A DNA stretch of 64,000 nucleotides from Deminuibacter sp966424055 (GCA_966424055.1 CBJLMB010000008.1:62001-126000); one strand, 5' to 3'. Counted from the stretch's first letter, positions 45,361 to 54,663 are shown. Notes: generated from the sequence alone by a model not told the origin. Numbers and translations are program-made.

Positions 45361-46760
45361 ATTTCCATATTCTGAGTAACAGTATAATATTTCATCTCTA
45401 TCAGGTCACCGGGTAAAGACCGGCTGTTCCAGTATGGATGAATGGCCAGTGCCGCCCCTACCGCCGTAGCCTGCGCCACCGATGCGGCAAACACTTCCAG
45501 GTGCGGGAAGGATGCGGCCAGCAGGTGCATAAATACAGCATTCTTACCAAATCCGCCGTCTACGAAAATACGCTTCACAGGCGTACCCTGTATCACCAGC
45601 GAGGCTGACCGTTGCTGCAGCTGCATGATATCTGCAATGAGGCAATGATAAGCCATTTCGTAAGAGCTGAACTGCGACAGGTTGCGCTGTGCAAAGACCG
45701 ATTGTTTGATTGTTTTTGCATCTTCTGCAGCAGTTGCTGTAACAGGCACCTGTTGCTGCAAAGATGCGATAATATCAGGATTGAATTCAACGCCTTTATA
45801 AAAATCAGCCGGCTTGCCAAAATGTGCCGCAATGCGGCGCACCTGCTGCTCATGATCATTACCGGCAAATAAACGGGCCGCTTTAACCGGTTTACCATGG
45901 TACTCCATATAACAGAGGCAGTCCTGCTGCAGCTCCTCGTTCGTCAGCGGTTGTTTATTAAAAGGATTGAGGCTGATGCACCAGGTTCCGGTTGAAATTA
46001 ATACAAACGGCTCGGCAAAACCGGCAAGATAAGGGATCAGCGCAGCCGAGCTATCGTGCAGCCCCACACCAACCGCAATAGTACGGCCGCCCCACCATAC
46101 ATCCATCGCCTTATCTGAAGGGAACAATGAAGGCAACCTGTTGTCCATCCCTTCTTTTATCACCCATTCATGGTAATTGTTCTTTGTGAAATCCCATAGC
46201 TGTGTATGGCAGCCGATGCTGGTGATATCAGCATACCATTTTCCTGTAACCAGGTAGCTGATGTATTGCGGCAGGTGAAGCGAGCAGGCAATACGCGCAT
46301 ATAGTTCCGGCTGTTCTTTTTTGATGCGGTAAAGCTGCATCCCCGAGTTAAGGCTACCCAGTACCGGTGAGGCAGTAGCCTGCGATATGGCCGCCTCGCC
46401 ACCATATTCCCGGTAAAACTGTTCACTGAGTGCTGTGGGATACGCTTTAAGATAATTGTACAAAGGCGTTACAGGTTTGCCCTCCTTATCAAGATGCACC
46501 AGGCTGGCACCATAGGCTGTAAAATTGATGGCAATTATTTCAAACTGGTCCAACTGCCGTACTTCTTCCAGCGAGTGAAGTACCCACCGGGTCAGCGATG
46601 ACAGGTCTTCACAGGCATCATCGTCTTCATCTGTTGTTTCATCAAACTGAGCGCTCTGTTCCCATACAATATGATAATGCTCATCAAAAAGAAACAGCTT
46701 TTTGTTGGTTTTACCGATATCCAGTACAGCGATAACAGCAATTCTATCCATGGCAAGCAT
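45357..46760 (-). CDS. FGGY-family carbohydrate kinase, probable L-rhamnulokinase
   Basis: ATP-dependent sugar kinase of 467 residues (ATG at 46760; M4 at 46751 also possible). The N-terminal ATPase strand reads VIAVLDIGKTNKKLFLFD rather than the DLGATSGR wording of classical RhaB. FGGY features include INFTAYGASLVHLD, GVGLHDSSAALIPYL, LISTGTWCISLNPF and RIFVDGGFGKNAVFMHLLAA. It lies between the isomerase gene and lutA in the rhamnose operon, so L-rhamnulose is the expected substrate; this is context, and the non-classical sequence leaves room for another ketose. Confidence 0.85.
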   Translation of the reverse strand: MLAMDRIAVIAVLDIGKTNKKLFLFDEHYHIVWEQSAQFDETTDEDDDACEDLSSLTRWVLHSLEEVRQLDQFEIIAINFTAYGASLVHLDKEGKPVTPLYNYLKAYPTALSEQFYREYGGEAAISQATASPVLGSLNSGMQLYRIKKEQPELYARIACSLHLPQYISYLVTGKWYADITSIGCHTQLWDFTKNNYHEWVIKEGMDNRLPSLFPSDKAMDVWWGGRTIAVGVGLHDSSAALIPYLAGFAEPFVLISTGTWCISLNPFNKQPLTNEELQQDCLCYMEYHGKPVKAARLFAGNDHEQQVRRIAAHFGKPADFYKGVEFNPDIIASLQQQVPVTATAAEDAKTIKQSVFAQRNLSQFSSYEMAYHCLIADIMQLQQRSASLVIQGTPVKRIFVDGGFGKNAVFMHLLAASFPHLEVFAASVAQATAVGAALAIHPYWNSRSLPGDLIEMKYYTVTQNMEI

Positions 46761-46815
46761 TTATCCCGGCGGCAGGAGCTGGTATACCGATCATTCACCT
46801 TCCCTGCCGGTTATT

Positions 46816-48090
46816 TTACAATCCTGTAGCAACAGTTTTACTTCCTCTTTCATTCACCAGGTTTTCCCGCACTTTCAGTGAGCGGAACAATGCCAGTGGC
46901 TGCAGGGCCGCGCCGGCACGCAAACGCGCTTCTGCCACCAGCGGCCTTACATCTGTGCGATAGGCCTGCTGTAGTATTTCCTGTGCGGCAACCACATCAT
47001 TTGCTTCCTGTGCTTTATTCAAAGCTGCAGTGTCGATAAGCAATGCCTGTGCATAAGCGATTTTGATGGCTTCAACAGACTGCAGCAGGTCTTCCAGCGG
47101 GTCTTTTACATTATGCGAGGCATCGATCATCCAGCCCAGGTCAGATGCATGGTGCATCCCTTTGGCATCCATCCCTTCTACCAGCTCATTAAAAATCAGG
47201 AACAGCTGATAGGGGTTGATACTGCCCACGGTAAGATCATCATCACCATATTTGGAATCATTAAAATGAAAACCACCCAGTTTTCCTTCCATCAGCAACA
47301 GCGATACGATCTGTTCTATATTGGCATTGGGCAGGTGGTGGCCCAGGTCAACCAAAGTATATGCCTTGGGCCCCAGTTTATTTACGAAGGCAAGCGATTG
47401 ACCCCAGTCGCCAACAGTGGTCGAATAAAAATTGGGTTCAAACGCTTTGTATTCCACAAATATCTTCCACTGTTCGGGCAGGGCATTGTATATCTCCTGC
47501 AGCCCTTCCAGTGTGCGCTGAAAAGCTTTCCTGAAATTCAGCTGCCCGGGAAAACAGCTGCCATCGGCCAGCCAAACGGTCAGCGATTCAGAACCCAGCG
47601 CTGCGCCGTATTTAATTACTTCGATATTGTGTTCAACAGCCTGTTTGCGCACGGCTTTGTCTGTATGTTGCAGCGAGCCGAACTTATAACTGTGCTGCTG
47701 CCCCGGCTGATCCTGGAACGTATTGGAATTCATGGCATCAAAACGCAAACCGAACTGCGCCGCCAGTGCCCTGATAGCTTGCGGATTGGAAGGTATATCC
47801 CAGGGGATATGCAGTGAAATGGCGCCACTGGATTGATTCAATGCATGCAGCAATCCCACATCTTCAATCTTCTCTTCCAGCTGCCGTGGCTCGCCGCCAC
47901 CGGAAAAACGGCCGAACCGTGTACCTCCGGTGCCCAATGCCCAGCTGGGAATGGCCACCTGGAACTCGCCCAGCTTCTGCAACACAGCATCCAGGTTTTG
48001 TATGCCTGCGGCAGTGTATTCAAATTGCTGCCGGTGTTTTTTCAGCAGGTTATTGTTGTGTTCATCGATCCTGTATTTTTCTATCTGCAT
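46816..48090 (-). CDS. rhaI: L-rhamnose isomerase, RhaI type
   Basis: Converts L-rhamnose to L-rhamnulose in the cytoplasm with divalent metal. It has 424 residues, the length of the Pseudomonas stutzeri/Bacteroidota RhaI type, a TIM barrel unrelated in detail to E. coli RhaA. Recognisable blocks: EFQVAIPSWALGTGGTRFGRFSGGGEPR, SLHIPWDIP, WLADGSCFPGQ, FVEYKAFEPNFYSTTVGDWG, LVDLGHHLPNANIEQIV, and GGFHFNDSKYGDDDLTVGSINPYQLF with metal-binding Glu, Asp and His. It follows the mutarotase by 11 bp and precedes the kinase by 55 bp. Confidence 0.94.
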   Translation of the reverse strand: MQIEKYRIDEHNNNLLKKHRQQFEYTAAGIQNLDAVLQKLGEFQVAIPSWALGTGGTRFGRFSGGGEPRQLEEKIEDVGLLHALNQSSGAISLHIPWDIPSNPQAIRALAAQFGLRFDAMNSNTFQDQPGQQHSYKFGSLQHTDKAVRKQAVEHNIEVIKYGAALGSESLTVWLADGSCFPGQLNFRKAFQRTLEGLQEIYNALPEQWKIFVEYKAFEPNFYSTTVGDWGQSLAFVNKLGPKAYTLVDLGHHLPNANIEQIVSLLLMEGKLGGFHFNDSKYGDDDLTVGSINPYQLFLIFNELVEGMDAKGMHHASDLGWMIDASHNVKDPLEDLLQSVEAIKIAYAQALLIDTAALNKAQEANDVVAAQEILQQAYRTDVRPLVAEARLRAGAALQPLALFRSLKVRENLVNERGSKTVATGL

Positions 48091-48101
48091 GGCAAAATCG
48101 T

Positions 48102-48413
48102 TTATGGTAAATAAAACATTTCTTGTAAAGGGATACGCACAGGCGAATCATCTTCGTTGGTTTCCATGATATCGCTCATAAAATGCCACCAGCGTTTCAT
48201 CACCGGGTGTGTGGGCAGTTCATCAAGGGCCCGCAGATCTGCTGCCTGTAATATGCCAAACAATGTATGCGTTTCCCTGTCCAGGTAAATAGCGTATTCA
48301 CTGATGCCTGCCTGCTTCAGCAAAGCGGCAAGCTCGGGCCAGATGGCGGCATGCCGTTTTTGGTATTCTTCTTCAAACCCTGGCAGCAGCTTCATCTTAA
48401 AGGCCTGGCGCAT
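48102..48413 (-). CDS. rhaM: L-rhamnose mutarotase
   Basis: Interconverts the anomers of L-rhamnose. It has 103 residues, the usual RhaM length. The family pattern is clear: AFKMKLLPGFEEEYQKRHAAIWPELAALLKQAGI with the active-site His (KRHAAIWPEL), ISEYAIYLD (Tyr), and MKRWWHFMSDIMETN with the Trp pair. The gene precedes rhaI by 11 bp and follows the aldolase gene after a 167-bp gap that contains two hairpins, so it may have separate transcription from the aldolase. Confidence 0.95.
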   Translation of the reverse strand: MRQAFKMKLLPGFEEEYQKRHAAIWPELAALLKQAGISEYAIYLDRETHTLFGILQAADLRALDELPTHPVMKRWWHFMSDIMETNEDDSPVRIPLQEMFYLP

Positions 48414-48509
48414 ATGGGTTCATTTACAAATGAAAGTTACACTGTTTTAATTCATGGCTCCCGGCCGTATTGCAATTGGCATATTCACCGGTTAAAAAAG
48501 ACAATCAGC

Positions 48510-48571
48510 CTGAAAACCTGTTTTCAGCAGGCAGTACCGGTTGTATACCTGCAGCATTTGCCGGTACTGCC
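48510..48571 (-). terminator. Two stem-loops after the aldolase gene (terminator or attenuator)
   Basis: Reading from the aldolase stop on the minus strand: first a perfect 11-bp stem (GGCAGTACCGG 48530-48540 with CCGGTACTGCC 48561-48571, 20-nt loop). Next a 7-bp stem (CTGAAAA 48510-48516 and TTTTCAG 48521-48527, 4-nt loop), with a T run (CTTTTTT) about nine bases further on. Two adjacent structures at this place could reduce read-through into rhaM or protect the aldolase message. Confidence 0.5.
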
Positions 48572-48580
48572 CTGATGATG

Positions 48581-50704
48581 CTAGCGCAAAAATGCATTCG
48601 CCACGCCCCCGTCTACATTAAGCGTATTACCTGTTGATTTATTCAGCAGGCCGCTCACAAAAACAAAGCAGGCATTGGCAATATCTTCGGGCAGGATGAT
48701 CTCGTTCAGCAGTGTGCGCTTGGCATAAAATGCCGGCAACTCTTCCACCTTCACACCATAGGCTTTGGCACGGCCTTCAGCCCAGGCGCCTTCCCATATT
48801 TTGCTGTCGGCGATCACTGCATCGGGGTTCACTACATTCACGCGGATCTTGTCTTTACCCAGTTCGGCTGCATTCAGCCTGCTAAGATGCAGTTGTGCCG
48901 ATTTAGCCGAGCCGTAACCGGCATTATTAGGCCCTGATACCAATGCATTCTTGCTCACAATATTGAGTATATCGCCACCTATCTGTTGTTTGCGCAGCAC
49001 TTCCACCCCAGCCTGTGTTACCAGGAACTGGCCTTTCACCAGTACATCGTATAGCAGGTCCCAGTCTTTTTCAGTATGCTCTTCTATCGGTTTTGAAATA
49101 GATAATCCCGCACAATTCACTACAATATCCACACCACCGAAAGCCAGTGCTGCAGCAGTAAATGCCTCCCTGATATCTTTTGCGCTGGTTACATCCAGCT
49201 GAACGGCAGCAAATACATCTTTACCGTATTGTGCCTGGAACTCTTCTTTTGCAGCAGCCAGCCGGCTTTCATCATTATCGTTGATGACAATGCAGGCACC
49301 TTCATCAGCAAATTTTTTCGCGATGGCTTTACCAATGCCACCCGCGCTTCCGGTTACCAATGCAATTTTCCCGGATAATACTTTGGGTTTAGGCATGCGT
49401 TGCAGCTTGGCTTCTTCCAGCAGCCAGTATTCTATATTAAAAGCTTCCTGCCGCGGTAAAGAGGTATAAGTGGATATGGCTTCTGCACCACGCATCACAT
49501 TGATCGCATTGATATAAAACTCAGCAGCAACACGTGCGGTTTGTTTGTCTTTGGCAAAGGTGAACATGCCCACACCGGGATACAGCAGCACTACCGGGTT
49601 AGGATCGCGCATAGCCGGACTATTGGGATGTTTACAGGCATTGTAATAATCGGCATACATTTTACGGTAGTCTTCAAACTGACCGGCCAGTTTTTCTTTT
49701 ACCGCAGTTACATTGCCCAGGTCCTCATCAGGTGCAAGGTTCAGCACCAGCGGGCTTATCTTGGTGCGCAGGAAATGATCGGGACAGCTGGTACCCATAG
49801 GCGCCAGTTGGTCAAGCTGCTGTGAATTGATAAATTCCAGCACGCGTTCATCATCTGTAAAATGCCCCACCATCCGGGTATAGCCTGAGCAAAAACCACG
49901 CAGTACAGGCGCCAGTGCAGCAGCTTGTTCTGCCCGCTTTTCTTTGGGCAGGGATGCTATTTTAGCACCGCCAAAAACAGCGGGTTGCTTCTGTATATGA
50001 TCTTCCAGGTATTGTGCACAACGCTCGATCACTTCTAGCGTGTTGATATAACTTTCATATGCTGTTTCGCCCCAGGTAAATAAACCATGCGAACCCAGCA
50101 TAATACCCCTGATGCCGGGGTTTTCATCAAGGCATTGTTTCAGTTTTAATCCCAGGTCAAAACCGGGGCGCTGCCATTCTACCCAGCCGATAGTACCATT
50201 GAACAGTTCCTGCGTAATACGTTTGCCATCTTTCGCTGCGGCTATGGCAATAGCTGCATCAGGGTGCAGGTGGTCAATATGTTTAAAAGGAAGAAAACCA
50301 TGCAGGGGTGTATCAATAGAAGGCGCTTTTGAGCTCAGGTCAAAAATGCAATGATTGAACAATTCCACCATCTCATCTTCAAACTCGATACCACGGTATA
50401 CATTTTTAAGGCTGCGCAGGCGGTTGACATACAAAGCTGCCAGCCCGCTGCGTTTCAGTGTTCCCAGGTCTCCCCCCGAACCTTTCACCCACATCACCTC
50501 TGTGGCTTCACCCGTAAGCGGGTCTTTCGCTGTTGTCTTGCACGAAGTGTTACCACCGCCGTAATTGGTGAGGCGCAGATCGGCGCCCAGCAAATTAGAA
50601 CGGTAAATCAATAACGCCACTTCATCTCCCGCCAGCGCTGCGGCTTTTGCATCATCCCACAAATAACTCACATGTTTAAACTGAGTTGACGTACCTACTG
50701 ACAT
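48581..50704 (-). CDS. rhaEW: Bifunctional rhamnulose-1-phosphate aldolase / L-lactaldehyde dehydrogenase
   Basis: Fusion protein of 707 residues from the ATG at 50704 (TTG at 50710 rejected). Residues ~1-400 are a class II aldolase (LLGADLRLTNYGGGNTSCK, WVKGSGGDLGTLKRSGLAALYV, TPLHGFLPFKHIDHLHPDAAIA with the metal His residues, MLGSHGLFTWGETAYESY). Residues ~440-705 are a short-chain dehydrogenase (LVTGSAGGIGKAIAKKFADEG; catalytic YGSAKSAQ). The known route of such fusions is rhamnulose-1-P to DHAP plus L-lactaldehyde, which the SDR part oxidises to lactate. The lactate would feed LutABC. The symbol follows the two-activity fusion (also written rhaD); it follows rhaT by 57 bp. Confidence 0.94.
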   Translation of the reverse strand: MSVGTSTQFKHVSYLWDDAKAAALAGDEVALLIYRSNLLGADLRLTNYGGGNTSCKTTAKDPLTGEATEVMWVKGSGGDLGTLKRSGLAALYVNRLRSLKNVYRGIEFEDEMVELFNHCIFDLSSKAPSIDTPLHGFLPFKHIDHLHPDAAIAIAAAKDGKRITQELFNGTIGWVEWQRPGFDLGLKLKQCLDENPGIRGIMLGSHGLFTWGETAYESYINTLEVIERCAQYLEDHIQKQPAVFGGAKIASLPKEKRAEQAAALAPVLRGFCSGYTRMVGHFTDDERVLEFINSQQLDQLAPMGTSCPDHFLRTKISPLVLNLAPDEDLGNVTAVKEKLAGQFEDYRKMYADYYNACKHPNSPAMRDPNPVVLLYPGVGMFTFAKDKQTARVAAEFYINAINVMRGAEAISTYTSLPRQEAFNIEYWLLEEAKLQRMPKPKVLSGKIALVTGSAGGIGKAIAKKFADEGACIVINDNDESRLAAAKEEFQAQYGKDVFAAVQLDVTSAKDIREAFTAAALAFGGVDIVVNCAGLSISKPIEEHTEKDWDLLYDVLVKGQFLVTQAGVEVLRKQQIGGDILNIVSKNALVSGPNNAGYGSAKSAQLHLSRLNAAELGKDKIRVNVVNPDAVIADSKIWEGAWAEGRAKAYGVKVEELPAFYAKRTLLNEIILPEDIANACFVFVSGLLNKSTGNTLNVDGGVANAFLR

Positions 50705-50761
50705 ATACAATTTATTTAATCGAAAAAAAAGAACATATTTCCTGCGGCTGCTGTTTGTGCG

Positions 50762-51817
50762 CTACTTCAGTGAGTTGCCATAGCCCACTACCAGCACCGA
50801 TGCTATAATGAACAATATTCCTGTGATAATAGTGGCATAGGTTTTCCGGCTCACCCCTTTCCACTCTTTCAGTGCCAGCCCCCATACATTGGCCACCAGT
50901 ATAATAAATGCCATATGCAATATCCAGGAGCTGGCACCATTACCCAGCTTGCTTTCGCCCATACCATAAAAAAAGAACTGTAAAAACCAGGTTGTTCCGG
51001 CCAGGGCGGAAAAGAGATAGTTTCGTAACAAAGGCGTTTTGCGATCGGTATAATTGCTAAAGGTTTTATTCCGGCTGTTCAGGATAATGCACCAGATAAA
51101 ATTAGTGCTAAGCCCTCCCCATAATAACACCACATAAATTACATTGTTCTGGTAAAGCGGGTTGATATTGAGCCTGACAGCCGCATCAGCCATTGATTTG
51201 CCGGCTTCTATACCATAATTAAAACAGGCACTGAGTATACCCGATACAACGGCTACTATCAGGCCTTTGGTGAGGTTAAACTCCTGGATGCTGGTATTCT
51301 TCGTGTCTTTATTGCCCTCTCTTTCTTTCAGCACGCCTGCACGCCCGCATACATAGATCCCTGCCAGGCAAAGTAATACCCCCAGCAGCACAATACGGCC
51401 CCAGTGATTGCCCAGCATTTCAGTGAAAGTGACTTTACCTGCTGTAGGTACAAAATTGTAGTACACAGAAGGCAACAGTGCACCAAATGCAGAACAGAAA
51501 CCCAGTATTACCGAGCTACCGAGTGATACGCCGAGGTAACGTACACCCAACCCGTAAGTAAGGCCGCCGATACCCCACATAACACCCCAAAAATAGGTCC
51601 ACCACAGGGTGCTGAAACCAGTTTGATGAATAATGCCGGCAAAGCCCGGGATCGTTAACCAGGCGGCCAGCGGAGGCACTATCAGCCAGGAAAACAGGCC
51701 ACCGATGATCCAGTAGCTTTCCCAGGCCCAGTTTTTTACTTTTTTAAATGGGATGTAAAAACTGCCGGAGGCAAACCCGCCGATAAAATGAAAAATAACT
51801 CCTAAAATAATCCCCAT
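50762..51817 (-). CDS. rhaT: L-rhamnose/proton symporter RhaT
   Basis: Inner-membrane L-rhamnose:H+ symporter, 351 residues with about ten membrane spans. The start IILGVIFHFIGGFASGSFYIPFKKVKNWAWESYWIIGGLFSWLIVPPLAAWLTIPG, LTYGLGVRYLGVSLGSSVILGFCSAFGALLPS and WFLQFFFYGMGESKLG are RhaT wording. First gene of the rhamnose operon, with the likely GntR regulator divergent 671 bp away. It would import rhamnose freed in the periplasm by GH106 and GH78. Confidence 0.94.
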   Translation of the reverse strand: MGIILGVIFHFIGGFASGSFYIPFKKVKNWAWESYWIIGGLFSWLIVPPLAAWLTIPGFAGIIHQTGFSTLWWTYFWGVMWGIGGLTYGLGVRYLGVSLGSSVILGFCSAFGALLPSVYYNFVPTAGKVTFTEMLGNHWGRIVLLGVLLCLAGIYVCGRAGVLKEREGNKDTKNTSIQEFNLTKGLIVAVVSGILSACFNYGIEAGKSMADAAVRLNINPLYQNNVIYVVLLWGGLSTNFIWCIILNSRNKTFSNYTDRKTPLLRNYLFSALAGTTWFLQFFFYGMGESKLGNGASSWILHMAFIILVANVWGLALKEWKGVSRKTYATIITGILFIIASVLVVGYGNSLK

Positions 51818-52488
51818 AATTACAGGTTGTTTTCGTATGGCAAAGCGTTGATGGGCTAAAGATAGAGGCAGGCCGTAAGACAGCCATCATGCACCGTCAT
51901 GCCCTATGGAAATTTACGACTAATTCACCCGGGTTGCCAAATACTTTACCAGCTGCAAGCTGTTAGCTATTAACCCAAGTTGCGGGATGATCAGCGCATT
52001 TATAGCTGCAAGCCATGAGCTTACAGCTATGAGGTGGAAATGGCCTGTTAAATAGAATAAATTGTTGGCCAGGCCATCCTGAAAAACATCTTCCTTTCTG
52101 CGTTTTCCGCGTATTCCGCGAGATGCATTTCTCGCAGCTCAGCGCTATCAGCTCGCCGCTATAACTGGCAACTTGAGTTGTTAGCCATTAACCGCAAGTT
52201 GCGGGATGATCAGTGCATTTATAGCTGCAAGCCATGAGCTTCTAGCTATGAGGTGGAAATGGCCTGTTAAATAGAATAAATTGTTGGCCAGGCCATCCTG
52301 AAAAACATCTTCCTTTCTGCGTTTTCCGCGTATTCCGCGAGATGCATTTCTCGCAGCTCATCGCTATCAACTCGCCGCTATAACTGGCAACTTGAGTTCT
52401 GCCTGCTATTTGCGCCGGGTTTGTTACATTAGCAATAAGAAACCGGCATATACCGTTTTACCGAACAACCGAAAAACAACCAGAAGGG
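51818..52488. repeat. Divergent regulatory gap holding a tandem pair of a dispersed repeat
   Basis: No gene found. Two near-identical copies, 51963-52177 and 52181-52396, with a period of 218-219 bp, share TTGCGGGATGATCAG, TATAGCTGCAAGCCATGAGCTT, AAATGGCCTGTTAAATAGAA, GCCAGGCCATCCTGAAAAAC and CTTCCTTTCTGCGTTTTCCG. They match the pair at 21268-21540 in reverse complement. The gap must also carry the rhaT and gntR promoters; I could not see a clean TAnnTTTG box. Confidence 0.85.
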
Positions 52489-53520
52489 ATGAAAAAGCCT
52501 GCCATTTTCCAGTACCTTGATATTGACTATTTATCTGCAACCCCCAAATACCTGCAACTGGCCAATTGTGTTATCAAAGCCATTACAGAAGGGGCCATCA
52601 GGGAAAACGATATGTTGCCCTCTATCAATGAGCTCAGTTTCGAGTTTGAAATATCCAGGGATACTGCTGAAAAAGGTTATAAGCACCTGAAAAAAATAGG
52701 TATACTGGGCTCTGTACCAGGCAAAGGTTATTTCATCAAAACAACCGAGCTCAACCAGAAACTCAAAATATTTCTGCTGTTCAATAAACTCAGCGCCCAT
52801 AAAAAGATCATCTATGATGCTTTTGTTGCATCGCTGGGCGAGCTGGCAGCAGTGGATTTTTATATTTACAATAATGACTTTTCGCTGTTTAAAAAACTGC
52901 TCACCAATTGCAAAGACGATTATACACATTATGTGATCATCCCGCATTTTATGGAAGGCGGCGAAAATGCCAGTGAAATGATCAACGCTATTCCCAAAGA
53001 CAAGCTGATATTAATGGATAAGCTGGTGCCTGGTATAGACGGGAAATACGCTGCCGTTTATGAACGGTTTGAAGAAGATATTTACAATGCACTGGAACAG
53101 GCCACGCATGCCCTGAGTAAATACCATACTTTAAAGATCGTTTTTCCCGAATACACTTATTATCCGCAGGAGATATTGAACGGTGTTGCCCGCTTCTGCC
53201 AGCAATACGCATTTAACTATAAAGTAGTGCACGATATTGCAGAGGAAACCATCAAAGAAGGCGAAGTATACATCAGCCTGATGGAAAGTGACCTGGTTAC
53301 ATTGATTGAAAAGATCCTGTCCACCAGCCTGAAAGTAGGTAAAGATGTGGGCGTTATTTCGTACAATGAAACAGCACTGAAAAAAATCATCCTGGATGGT
53401 ATCACTACCGTATCCACCGATTTCCAGATGATGGGCGAAAAAGCGGCCAGCCTCATACTGGAACAATCCACTGAACACATCGCCATTCCTTTTTACCTGA
53501 AGCAACGCGCATCACTGTAA
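52489..53520 (+). CDS. GntR-type regulator with LacI-like ligand-binding domain, probable rhamnose regulator
   Basis: 343 residues. The N-terminal wHTH (PKYLQLANCVIKAITEGAIRENDMLPSINELSFEFEISRDTAEKGYKHLKKIGILGSVPGKGYFI, about 18-82) is GntR-type; AAGGG precedes the ATG. From about 90 on is a periplasmic-binding-protein-like sensor (IFLLFNKLSAHKKIIYDAFVASLGE, THYVIIPHFMEGG, KLILMDKLVPGIDGKYAAVYERFEEDIYNAL, VGVISYNETALKKIILDGITTVSTDFQMMGEKAASLIL), as in GntR/LacI hybrids that bind sugars. Divergent from the rhamnose operon, it is the best candidate regulator for it. That is placement only; no shared operator was found. Confidence 0.88.
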   Translation: MKKPAIFQYLDIDYLSATPKYLQLANCVIKAITEGAIRENDMLPSINELSFEFEISRDTAEKGYKHLKKIGILGSVPGKGYFIKTTELNQKLKIFLLFNKLSAHKKIIYDAFVASLGELAAVDFYIYNNDFSLFKKLLTNCKDDYTHYVIIPHFMEGGENASEMINAIPKDKLILMDKLVPGIDGKYAAVYERFEEDIYNALEQATHALSKYHTLKIVFPEYTYYPQEILNGVARFCQQYAFNYKVVHDIAEETIKEGEVYISLMESDLVTLIEKILSTSLKVGKDVGVISYNETALKKIILDGITTVSTDFQMMGEKAASLILEQSTEHIAIPFYLKQRASL

Positions 53521-54663
53521 GCAACCGGAAAAATGAAAAATATTGCTTGCCAATATTGATCTTGATATAAATAACAACTGCTATATCTGTACAACCGGCT
53601 ATAGAGGTTGTTTTGTTCAACACATGCTTTCCGGTATTGCCCGCACACCAGTATTTACTTTTCACAGGAACCAATATTTACTTAGCAACTGTGCTTCGGC
53701 TTACATTCCCTGTTCCCTGTATCCCAGTCCTGTGGCTGGTTACAGGCTATCAGTAAACAAATGGCAACACAAGTGCCGATTTATGTTTAAACATCTTATG
53801 ACAACGTTCATATAGTTAAAGAAATCATATATCCTGCAAGGCGCGGGATAAACCTAAACTGCATTTTTTTAAAAAATAAGTACAACCAATTGCCCTGGTA
53901 TGTAACTTGCCGCTTGTTACAATAAGTGGTTGTGTGCAACTTTTGATATAAAGAAAATGGTTCATATCAACGATTTTGTTTAAGACAGCTTCAGGCATCT
54001 TTAATGGGACAACGTTGAATTATAATTTTTTTTTAAACAGTACGCAACAGTTAAATAACAATGGTGGTATAGTTTTGGTATGAAATTAGCGCACAGTTAG
54101 AGCAATAGTAACCTTATGTATAAGCTTTGCAATTCACCGTTACCGGCTTTGCTGCAAAAGCCCGGCGACAATAGCGCAGCCCGCCAGGGTTATGCTATCT
54201 ATTACATCTTTCCAGTACATTATCTTTCAGGTTCATTAAGCCGAGTTGCCGGAATGATTGACAGTTAATCCATGTTGACAAGCTTTGCTTTTGCATGGCT
54301 TTTTGCATTTTCGAGATTTCTTGCCTCTTCAACCTTACCCGCTTTGTGTTTGAACTATGGCTTACTGTCTGGCGACCTTCCCCCAAGGCGACACAGATAA
54401 ACTGACATCCTTTCCCTTTATTTTTTTAATGTCAGCCCATTACTCTTTAGAGTATAGCATCAGGTTGAATTACATCAGTATTGTTGGACATGTTACGTGT
54501 AAAGAAGACAGCTGCCTGACGAGGTGTGCATTTTCTTTCATGAGATGTATTTGCTTGTCTGACCCGTTACAGCAAACGTTGTGCACGGACTGGGATTGGT
54601 ATGTCATGATTGTTGAAAACCATTGTAAACAAAATTATTCCGAACCACGCTAAGGTTTGTACC
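53521..54663. other. AT-rich 1.1-kb gap, no convincing gene
   Basis: No ORF with family resemblance was found. A hairpin (AATATTG-cttgc-CAATATT, about 53538-53556) lies just after the GntR gene. An imperfect GC stem (CCGGCTTTgctgcAAAAGCCCGG) lies near 54143-54165. TAGTTTTG near 54070 resembles a -7 box. A 63-codon minus-strand frame at 54195-54386 ends in wording like a peptide leader (see findings). Base composition is more AT-rich than in the flanking operons. Confidence 0.5.

Noticed and set aside
54357..54653. 98-codon plus-strand frame before the FAD gene
   Set aside because: Composition is Cys-rich and random-looking, with no motif, and it ends next to the true gene start; likely non-coding.
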